Shown here piece by piece: positions 1 to 5,680 of a stretch of DNA of 12,386 nt. The notes beneath the pieces were generated by a model that saw only the letters and a list, made by a program, of their open reading frames with translations, made no database searches and was not told the DNA's origin. A program made the position numbers and the translations under genes. The first letter of the stretch is position 1. Each line of letters begins with the position of its first letter. Location of the stretch: contig CAZYKR010000123.1 of the NCBI GenBank assembly GCA_964648005.1, forward strand, positions 1 through 12,386, read 5' to 3'. The stretch comes from JAGQTE01 sp964648005. GTDB taxonomy: Bacteria > Actinomycetota > Acidimicrobiia > Acidimicrobiales > Acidimicrobilacustridaceae.

Positions 1-741
1 CTCGACCCGGCGCGCATCGTTGACACGCGCGACGGCACCGGCGGTCCCAAGGCGAAGCTGGGCCCGGGGTCGACCCGCACGGTGACGGTGACCGGCGTCG
101 GCGGGGTGCCGGCGACGGGCGTGACGGCGGTGGTGCTCAACGTGACGGCGGTGTTCCCGAGCGAGGCGACGCACCTGTCGCTGTGGCCGGCGGGTGCTGC
201 GCAGCCGGTCGTGTCCAACGTCAACGCTCCGGCGGGCAAGACCGTGCCGAACCTGGTCGTGGTGCGCGTCGGCGCCGACGGCAAGGTCAACCTGTTCAAC
301 AACAGCGGCGCCGTCGACGTGGTGGTCGACCTGGCCGGCTACTTCGCCGACCCGACGACGGCGGCGATCGGCGAGGGTCCGTATCGGGCACTCGACCCGG
401 CGCGCATCGTCGATACGCGCGACGGCACCGGCGGAGCCAAGGCGAAGCTCGGCCCAGGGTCGACCCGCTCGGTGACCGTCAGCGGGGTCGGCGGGGTGCC
501 TGCGACGGGTGTGACGGCGGTGGTGCTCAACGTGACGGCGGTCTTCCCGACGCAGGCGAGCCACCTGGCGTTGTGGCCGTCCGGGACGACCCAGCCCATC
601 GTGTCGAACCTCAACGTGGTGCCCGGCGTGACGGTGCCGAACCTGGTCGTCGTGCGGGTCGGCGCCGACGGCAAGGTCAACCTGTACAACAACAGCGGCG
701 CCGTCGATGTCGTCATCGACGTCGCCGGCTACATCGCCGGC
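1..741 (+). repeat. 390-bp in-frame tandem repeat (two copies visible)
   Basis: Bases 1-390 and 391-741 are direct repeats with an exact 390-bp offset and no length change in the compared segments. Near-identical blocks include 1-43 versus 391-433, 94-171 versus 484-561, and 271-320 versus 661-710. Differences are mostly third-codon changes plus a more variable central stretch (about 172-240 versus 562-630). Copy 1 begins mid-protein, so further copies may lie to the left. Confidence 0.85.
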
Positions 742-744
742 TGA
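1..744 (+). CDS. Secreted/surface repeat protein, 3' part of gene (5' end outside window)
   Basis: The frame is open from base 1, so the real start lies to the left; 247 codons are visible. They form two tandem copies of a ~130-residue domain: copy 1 is residues 1-130 and copy 2 residues 131-247. Each copy opens with LDPARIVDTRDGTGG, continues through GVGGVPATGVTAVVLNVTAVFP and VPNLVVVRVGADGKVNL, and closes with NNSGAVDVVVDLAGYF or its variant. The residues are mostly V, T, G, A, N and D, as in an all-beta extracellular domain, and there is no cysteine. The protein ends exactly at the end of copy 2 (AGYIAG), with no sortase signal or membrane anchor. I recall such repeats in large secreted proteins of Acidimicrobiia, often attached to enzyme or adhesion domains; the function is unknown. 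An internal ATG at 82 lies inside the domain and is not a credible start. Confidence 0.85.
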   Translation, partial: LDPARIVDTRDGTGGPKAKLGPGSTRTVTVTGVGGVPATGVTAVVLNVTAVFPSEATHLSLWPAGAAQPVVSNVNAPAGKTVPNLVVVRVGADGKVNLFNNSGAVDVVVDLAGYFADPTTAAIGEGPYRALDPARIVDTRDGTGGAKAKLGPGSTRSVTVSGVGGVPATGVTAVVLNVTAVFPTQASHLALWPSGTTQPIVSNLNVVPGVTVPNLVVVRVGADGKVNLYNNSGAVDVVIDVAGYIAG

Positions 745-792
745 CTGGGTCGACCAGCTGGCCGACCGGCCGGGTCGAGCCGGCAGATCGAG

Positions 793-829
793 TGTGCAGA
801 TTCGGTGCGATACGGACGTGATCTGCACA
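793..829. terminator. Inverted repeat between convergent genes, probable bidirectional terminator
   Basis: TGTGCAGAT (793-801) is the exact reverse complement of ATCTGCACA (821-829), giving a 9-bp perfect stem with a 19-base loop. It sits between the stop of the repeat protein (744) and the stop of the convergent metallophosphoesterase (881), where a terminator for both strands is expected. There is no T-tract on either side, but actinobacterial terminators often lack one. The stem is less GC-rich than its surroundings, so a protein-binding dyad is an alternative. Confidence 0.5.
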
Positions 830-880
830 GTCGTTCTCGGCACGACCGGCGGCGCCGCGACCGGCGACGGAGCGACAGTC

Positions 881-1864
881 TCAGTCAGTGGGGTAGCGCT
901 CGTAGTGGGATGGGTCGACGAAGGGTTCGCCTTCGAAGCGGTAGGCGACGAGGGGGCCGCCGGCGCCGGCGCTGAAGTCGACGCACGCGGTGCGTGGCGT
1001 CCAGTCCATGCCGTGCTCGGGTTCCCACCGCCGCCAGTGGTGGCCGTAGACGACCGGGACGTCGCCGGTGTAGCAGTGCCGTCGGTCGGCCTCGAGGCAC
1101 GGCACATCCGGCACCTCCGGATACGGCGCGCCGTCGTGTGTGGTCGTCCCCTGCGGGATGTCGACCACGTCGCGCACCGACGTCGGCTCGGCCGTCCACC
1201 ACCGCACGCGGGCGACGTGGCGGGTGTGGCCGCCCTTGTCCTGGTACGGCGGGAGGCCGTAGCGGCGCAGATCGATCTCGGGCCCTTTGCACAGCACCTC
1301 GACGGCGCGGAACAGCGGGTTGCCCGGCGTCAACGCCCGCTCCAGCAAGGCGTCGCCGTCGGGACCGCCGGGGAAGCGGGGACCGCCGAGCTCGGCCTCG
1401 ACGATGGCCATGGCGTCGGCATGCCAGCAGGCGTGCACGACCCGCAGACCGCCGAGGTCGAGCCAGAGGGGAAGCGTGCGGAACCACGACAACCACGACG
1501 CCTGCTCGTCGGCGTCGAGTTGGGTCAGGAAGGCGGCATGCTGGCGGCGGTTCTTTGCCGTGTGCCCGCGCAGGAACCGACCCGGTCGCTCCGGATGCGG
1601 CGTGGCCCAGGCGAGAGCGTTCAGCTCGTGATTGCCCATCACGATGCGAGCGTCACCGGCGTCGACCATGGCACGCGCCGTCTCGAGCACGGCGCGCTGC
1701 TCGTCGCCCCGGTCGATCAGGTCGCCGACGAACACGACCTGGCGGTCACCGTCGGGGTGGCGGCGTCGCCCGTCGGGTCCGGCGCGCCATCCCAGCACGT
1801 CGAGCAGCCCTGCGAGCTTGGTGCCGTTGCCGTGGACGTCGCCGATCACGTCATAGCCGGTCAC
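881..1864 (-). CDS. Metallophosphoesterase, ApaH/PrpE-like
   Basis: This 327-residue protein of the calcineurin-like phosphoesterase superfamily probably hydrolyses phosphoester or phosphoanhydride bonds with two metal ions, for example in dinucleoside polyphosphates or phosphoproteins. The metal-site motifs are present in the right order: GDVHG (D9, H11), GDLIDRG (D48, D51), GNHE (N78, H79), VVHACWH (H144) and YGHHW (H275/H276). This layout matches bis(5'-nucleosyl)-tetraphosphatases of the PrpE type, but the protein is about 80 residues longer than PrpE, with an insertion between H144 and the GHH motif. The GTG at 1864 is chosen because the first beta strand (YDVIGDVHG) starts three residues later; the open frame upstream continues antisense to the next gene and is not conserved-looking. 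There is no signal peptide, so it should be cytoplasmic. It is divergent from the oxygenase-like gene, with 115 bases between their starts. The substrate cannot be told from sequence. Confidence 0.9.
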   Translation of the reverse strand: MTGYDVIGDVHGNGTKLAGLLDVLGWRAGPDGRRRHPDGDRQVVFVGDLIDRGDEQRAVLETARAMVDAGDARIVMGNHELNALAWATPHPERPGRFLRGHTAKNRRQHAAFLTQLDADEQASWLSWFRTLPLWLDLGGLRVVHACWHADAMAIVEAELGGPRFPGGPDGDALLERALTPGNPLFRAVEVLCKGPEIDLRRYGLPPYQDKGGHTRHVARVRWWTAEPTSVRDVVDIPQGTTTHDGAPYPEVPDVPCLEADRRHCYTGDVPVVYGHHWRRWEPEHGMDWTPRTACVDFSAGAGGPLVAYRFEGEPFVDPSHYERYPTD

Positions 1865-1979
1865 CGCACCAGGTTCGCAGGTCCCCGCCGCACCGACGCC
1901 GCAGCGTGCGATCCGGTTGCAGGCGGTACGGTGCGGCGGGGCGCGGCGGCTCCCCGGTCGGACAGCAGGGGAGCGGGAC
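1865..1979. promoter_or_regulatory. Divergent intergenic region (promoters expected for both flanking genes)
   Basis: These 115 bases separate two divergent starts and must hold both promoters unless transcripts begin further in. The only -10-like element I can name for the plus-strand gene is TACGGT (1927-1932, pattern TAnnnT), with no convincing -35 partner. AGGGGAG at 1968-1974 is a good ribosome binding site and supports the ATG at 1980. I see no comparable Shine-Dalgarno sequence before the minus-strand GTG at 1864. Confidence 0.35.
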
Positions 1980-2894
1980 ATGGGGTCGACACCGAGGCCA
2001 GCGAGCATCGATGCCGGAGCGCACACGACCGACGACGGGTACTTCGGTCCCGGCAGCGTGACGTGGCGCGTGGCGTCGCACCCGGCGCTGGGTTTGGCCG
2101 CTGCCTGCGCCGGCACGATCCAGATGCTGTACCCGCAGGTCATGCACATGGTCGACCAGGCGTCGACCTTCCAGCAGTTCCCGGAGCTGCGGGCGCAGCG
2201 CACCGGCGAGTTCGCCGCCACCGTGTTCTTCGGCGACACGGCCTCGGCGGACAAGGCGGGCGAGGTGCTGCGTCGCATCCACGCCTCGTGCCACGCCGTC
2301 GACCCCCACACCGGTGAGGCGTACACCGCCGACAAGCCCGAGCTGCTCGCGTGGGTGTTCAACTCGCTGACCTGGGCGATGCTGCGCGGTGCCGAGACGT
2401 ACGGTCCGTCGCTGGGCACCGACGACCAGGATCGCTTCGTCGACGAGCAGCGCACGATGGCGCGCATGGTCGGGCTCGACCCGGACGTCCAGCTGCGCAG
2501 CCGCGCCGAGCTCGACGACTACATGCAGGTCGTGCTGCCGAAGCTCGCCTACGGCTACGACACGCGCTGGTTCAAGGCGATCACCGTGCCGTCGTCGCTG
2601 CCGACGAGCCCGGGCCAAGCCATCAAGCACCTCATGATGTGGGGATCGGTGGCGCTGTACCTGCCCGAGCACCGTGAGCTGTTCGGCATCCGGTGGAACC
2701 CGATCCGCAACGCCGCCACGGTGGCGGCGGTTCGGGCCGTGTTGACACCGATGGCGGCCACGCCGTTCGACAAGGCGGTGCCGCAGTTCCGCCGGTACGT
2801 CGACGAGCACGCCTTCGGTGCACCGAAGCGCACGGTCGACCCCGGGCCGCGTGGTGGCAACCCGGCCACCGAAGCGCTGATCGACGGCGACTGA
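1980..2894 (+). CDS. Oxygenase MpaB-family protein (DUF2236)
   Basis: This 304-residue protein matches the DUF2236 family, which includes fungal MpaB and the latex-clearing rubber oxygenase Lcp, haem-containing or haem-like oxygenases. The diagnostic stretch is visible: a helix with RRIHASCHAVDP (H101 about residue 101), then TGEAYTADKPELLAWVF (112-127), then a helix leading to YGPSLGTDDQDRFVDEQ (141-157) and MVGLDPDVQLRSRAELDDYM (163-182). H101 is a candidate metal or haem ligand by family analogy. There is no signal peptide. The ATG at 1980 is chosen over an in-frame ATG at 1917 because it follows a purine-rich ribosome binding site and because the upstream stretch is low-complexity and arginine-rich. 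The next gene starts 6 bases after the stop, so the two are probably co-transcribed, although an oxygenase and a xylanase are not an obvious pair. Many actinobacteria carry several paralogues of this family with unknown substrates. Confidence 0.88.
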   Translation: MGSTPRPASIDAGAHTTDDGYFGPGSVTWRVASHPALGLAAACAGTIQMLYPQVMHMVDQASTFQQFPELRAQRTGEFAATVFFGDTASADKAGEVLRRIHASCHAVDPHTGEAYTADKPELLAWVFNSLTWAMLRGAETYGPSLGTDDQDRFVDEQRTMARMVGLDPDVQLRSRAELDDYMQVVLPKLAYGYDTRWFKAITVPSSLPTSPGQAIKHLMMWGSVALYLPEHRELFGIRWNPIRNAATVAAVRAVLTPMAATPFDKAVPQFRRYVDEHAFGAPKRTVDPGPRGGNPATEALIDGD

Positions 2895-2900
2895 GCCGAC

Positions 2901-4781
2901 GTGGTGAGCCGGGCTCGGGTCGCGTGCGCAGTCGGTGCAGGCGCGCTCGCTGCGCTCACGCTCGGCGTGCCGGTCGGCGCTCCACCGCCGATGGCCGCAG
3001 CAGCGATCGTGTCGCCGGCGACGAGCGTGGCCACCGCGGCGAGCGCTGCCTGCGCCGTGCCCGATGATTGTCGGCTGCGGGAGGCGGGCGCAGGCGCCGG
3101 CGTGCGCATCGGCCTGGCCAGCCCGAACGGGCCGCCGGAGCATCAGGCCATCCAGCTGGCCGAGGCGAACGTGGTCGTGAACCACGAACTGTCGTGGTCG
3201 GGCATCGAGCCCGAGCGCGGTGTGTGGGACTTCACGAAGGCCGACGCCAACGCCCAGTTCGCCCGGGACAACGGCCTCGACCAGCTGGGGATGCACTTCG
3301 CCTGGGAGCAGGCGGTGCTCGACGACATGCCGGGTTGGGTCGGCGACATCACGGACCCCGACGAGCTGCGGTCGGTGCTGCGCACGCGCGCCGAGGTGCT
3401 GTTCGACCGCTACCCGGACCTCGACCGCATCGATGTGATCAACGAGCCGTTCCCGACGCTCGGCTCGACTCTGTACGAGAACCACTTCTTCCGGGTGCTC
3501 GGCCCCGACTACATCGACGAGCTGTTCGCCATCGTCGAGGCCGAGGCGCCGCCGACCACCGAGCTGATGGTCAACGAGACGGGGGTCGAGTTCCAGCCCG
3601 CCAAGGCCGACGCCCTCGTGGCGCTCATCGAGCACCTCGTCGGTGCCGGCCACCGCGTGGACGCCGTCGGCCTGCAGACCCACCTGTCGGTCGGCGAGCC
3701 CGACTGGGATCTGCTGCTGTCGACGATGCAGCGACTCGCGGCGCTCGGGGTCACGCCGTTCATCTCCGAGCTCGACGTGCCCATCTCCCCGGAGCTCCCC
3801 GACCGCTTCGCCGTCCAGGCCGGGCGCTACCGGCGCGCCGTGGAGGTGTGCCTGATGGTGCCGGCCTGCGACATGGTGAACATCTGGGGCGTCTCCGACG
3901 CCGACAACTGGTACACGTGGGCGCTCGAGCCGGGGTGGGACCCGCTGCTGTGGGACGACGTTTACCAGCCCAAACCGGCCTACGACGCTGTGCGATCGGC
4001 GCTGCTGGGCGGACGGCTGGCGCCGCGTTCGTTCGCGGCGGCGACGATCGAACCGCGCACGGGCGGGTCGATGGACGTCACCTACTCGATGGCCTGTGTC
4101 GACGACGGCCCGCTCGAGGCGTCGGGCATCACGTTGCTGAGCGACGTCACCACGATCTTCGCCTCGGGCAACCCGGTGCGCCTGACGATGCCGGCGCGCC
4201 TCACGTGGACACCGGACACCGTCGCCGGCGGCGCGCTGCGCTACGAGATGGAGGCGACGCTCGACCTCGGCGCCGTCGCCTGGCGCTACCGCACGGAGAC
4301 GGCGCGCCCGGCGATCGGCCTCGGCGGCTACCTCGACCTGATGGACAGCAGCTGGCTGACGCTCAACGCATCGGACGTGCAGCTGCAATTCGCGTCGCCC
4401 GACGGGAGTGCACCGCTGGGCGTCGAGTCGGCCGATCCCGACACGGGCGTGGCGCTCGATGGATCGGGAGCGACCTTGGCGCGCCCGACGATCGTGGGCG
4501 ATTCCCGGGTCGGCAGCGCGCCCGTGCGCCTGGCGGGCGCGTGGAGCATCGCGTCGGGACCGGGCGACGGCGCAGCGGCGACTGCTGTGCTCGGAGCGCC
4601 CACGCTGCGGATGCAGCTCGATGTTCGCCTCGGCGTCGTCTATCAGGGCCTGCCCGTCGACGGCGGCGCTGCGGGCACGTTCACCTGTACGGCCGTCGGG
4701 ATCGTGCCGGTGGCGTCGTCGACGGTGGGCGCTGGTGTAACGGCTACGGCGGTCGCCGTCCCGCCGGCGTTCACCGGCTGA
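2901..4781 (+). CDS. Secreted GH10 endo-1,4-beta-xylanase with unknown C-terminal domain
   Basis: This 626-residue exported enzyme probably cleaves internal beta-1,4 bonds of xylan by a retaining mechanism. Residues 1-35 look like a signal peptide (arginines, then a hydrophobic A/L/G/V stretch, then AAAA). Residues ~65-370 are the GH10 barrel: NHELSWSGIEPERGVWDF (94-111), MHFAWEQ (131-137), DVINEPF with acid/base E182 (178-184), VGLQTHL with H261 (256-262), ISELDV with nucleophile E290 (288-293) and the late WGVSDADNW (329-337). Both catalytic glutamates are present, so it should be active. Residues ~375-626 form a second, beta-rich domain with no carbohydrate-binding motif I recognise; it contains C405-like and TFTC cysteines that may form a disulphide. 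The start is GTG at 2901, or GTG at 2904 one codon on; neither has a Shine-Dalgarno sequence, and translation is probably coupled to the gene ending 6 bases upstream. A different GH10-related activity, or a related glycan as substrate, is possible. Confidence 0.88.
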   Translation: MVSRARVACAVGAGALAALTLGVPVGAPPPMAAAAIVSPATSVATAASAACAVPDDCRLREAGAGAGVRIGLASPNGPPEHQAIQLAEANVVVNHELSWSGIEPERGVWDFTKADANAQFARDNGLDQLGMHFAWEQAVLDDMPGWVGDITDPDELRSVLRTRAEVLFDRYPDLDRIDVINEPFPTLGSTLYENHFFRVLGPDYIDELFAIVEAEAPPTTELMVNETGVEFQPAKADALVALIEHLVGAGHRVDAVGLQTHLSVGEPDWDLLLSTMQRLAALGVTPFISELDVPISPELPDRFAVQAGRYRRAVEVCLMVPACDMVNIWGVSDADNWYTWALEPGWDPLLWDDVYQPKPAYDAVRSALLGGRLAPRSFAAATIEPRTGGSMDVTYSMACVDDGPLEASGITLLSDVTTIFASGNPVRLTMPARLTWTPDTVAGGALRYEMEATLDLGAVAWRYRTETARPAIGLGGYLDLMDSSWLTLNASDVQLQFASPDGSAPLGVESADPDTGVALDGSGATLARPTIVGDSRVGSAPVRLAGAWSIASGPGDGAAATAVLGAPTLRMQLDVRLGVVYQGLPVDGGAAGTFTCTAVGIVPVASSTVGAGVTATAVAVPPAFTG

Positions 4782-4792
4782 ACGACGGTGTC

Positions 4793-4806
4793 GACGGCGC
4801 GCCGTC
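4793..4806. terminator. 14-bp GC-only-core palindrome after the xylanase gene
   Basis: GACGGCGCGCCGTC is a perfect palindrome that can fold as a 5-bp stem with a CGCG loop. It starts 12 bases after the xylanase stop and is followed by CCCCCG rather than a T-run. The 127-base gap here is the largest between genes in this plus-strand group, so partial termination and a new promoter before 4909 are plausible. Such short palindromes occur by chance in DNA this GC-rich. Confidence 0.3.
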
Positions 4807-4908
4807 CCCCGCCTGCCCCATCGGGCGATGCGGCTGCGATGATGGGCGAGCGACGAGGCGGCTGACGAGTGCGGGCGGGCGCCGAGCGAGCGACCGGAGG
4901 AGCCAACG

Positions 4909-5220
4909 ATGGGATCGGTACCGGACACCGTCACCGAAGCGGTGGAGCTGCTGCGAGCGCAGGGCTACGACGACGACTTCGACGTCTGCGCCGAGGGGTT
5001 GTGCTGTGTGGCCGAGGACGGCGTGCACGGGGTCGATGGCGCCACCGTCGATCACCTCTTCCGCTTCGAGGGCGAGAGCGACCCGGGCGACGAGGCCATC
5101 GTGCTCGGCGTCAGCTGCGGTGGCTGGGGACGCAAGGGCATCGTCGTGTCGGCCTACGGTGCCGACGTCGACCCGGAGAGCGCGGCGGTGCTGCTGTCGC
5201 TGGCGCGGAGCGCTCGCTGA
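4909..5220 (+). CDS. Small conserved protein (family often mislabelled 'phosphoribosylpyrophosphate synthetase')
   Basis: This acidic protein has 103 residues, and its start is fixed by a strong GGAGGAG ribosome binding site at 4896-4902, 6 bases before the ATG. The sequence TVTEAVELLRAQGYDDDFDV (8-27) followed by DHLFRFEGESDPGDEAIVLGVS and GRKGIVVSAYGADVDPESAAVL resembles, from memory, a family of ~100-residue proteins common in Bacteroidetes. Databases name these phosphoribosylpyrophosphate synthetase, but they lack the PRPP-binding and ATP-binding motifs of real Prs, as does this one. I therefore leave the function open. Cysteines at 27, 32 and 33 and in VSCGGWG could bind metal or be redox-active. 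No signal peptide or membrane segment is visible. Its stop shares a base with the start of the cupin gene (TGATG), implying translational coupling and a shared role. Confidence 0.85.
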   Translation: MGSVPDTVTEAVELLRAQGYDDDFDVCAEGLCCVAEDGVHGVDGATVDHLFRFEGESDPGDEAIVLGVSCGGWGRKGIVVSAYGADVDPESAAVLLSLARSAR

Positions 5221-5675
5221 TGGCGGCGCCCATCCGACGGGTTGTTGCCCGTGCCGGCGCCGACGGCACCACCGTGGTCGTCGACGCTGCGGCGGCGGCG
5301 GTGATCGAGCTGCCAGCGGTGCCGGGCACGTCGCTCACCGACCTGTGGAGCTCCGACGTGGTGCCGGTCCCCGCGCCTGACGGCACGGACCCGACGGCCG
5401 CCGACTTCGCCTTGATGCCCGCGGGCTCGCTGTTTCGCATCATCGACCTGGCCCCGACCGGCGACGCCGAGCCGATGTGGCATCAGACCGACTCGCTCGA
5501 CTGCATCTACCTCGCGTCCGGAACGGCGACGTTCCTCTACGACGGGGGCGAGGTGGCGCTGGCCGCAGGCGACAGCATCGTCGTCGGCGGGGTCCGCCAC
5601 GCCTGGGTGAATCGGGGGAGCGACGTGTGCCGCATCGTCAACGTCAGCGTCGCCCTCGGCGCGGCCGACGGCTGA
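5220..5675 (+). CDS. Cupin-domain protein
   Basis: This 151-residue protein carries a single C-terminal cupin barrel (about residues 65-147). Cupin motif 1 appears as WHQTDSLDCIYLASG (87-101) with H88 and D94; motif 2 is GDSIVVGGVRHAWVN (117-131) with H127 and the usual N131. The form HxTDSLDxxYLxSG resembles a common group of stand-alone cupins (HRTDTIDY...LSGE) of unknown substrate. Such proteins are often metal-binding isomerases, dioxygenases or sensors. Only some canonical metal ligands are present (one of the two motif-1 histidines is replaced by T90), so catalysis is uncertain. The N-terminal ~60 residues could bind the ligand or mediate dimerisation. The ATG at 5220 overlaps the upstream stop by one base. 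No signal peptide is seen, so it should be cytoplasmic, unlike the exported proteins on either side of the pair. Confidence 0.87.
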   Translation: MAAPIRRVVARAGADGTTVVVDAAAAAVIELPAVPGTSLTDLWSSDVVPVPAPDGTDPTAADFALMPAGSLFRIIDLAPTGDAEPMWHQTDSLDCIYLASGTATFLYDGGEVALAAGDSIVVGGVRHAWVNRGSDVCRIVNVSVALGAADG

Positions 5676-5680
5676 ACGCC

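Noticed and set aside
1..741. Direct repeats considered as a CRISPR or satellite array
   Set aside because: The unit is 390 bp, in frame, and codes for a protein domain; there are no short repeats with unique spacers.
707..2317. A 536-codon plus-strand frame over the metallophosphoesterase
   Set aside because: Its composition is that of a reverse-complement shadow; the minus-strand frame carries all phosphoesterase motifs.
1865..2467. N-terminal extension of the metallophosphoesterase by about 200 codons
   Set aside because: The extension lies fully antisense to the oxygenase gene, is S/R/A-rich, and precedes a normal family start (YDVIGDVHG) at the GTG at 1864.
1851..4934. A 1027-codon open frame on the minus strand, antisense to the oxygenase and xylanase genes
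   Set aside because: It is rich in R, H, G and V with no domain logic, and it runs opposite a gene with intact catalytic motifs. Long antisense frames are expected when third positions are almost all G or C.
5477..5680. Upstream extension of the beta-helix protein into the cupin gene
   Set aside because: The extended part is arginine-rich out-of-frame cupin sequence. The GTG at 5681 starts a clean signal peptide just after the cupin stop.
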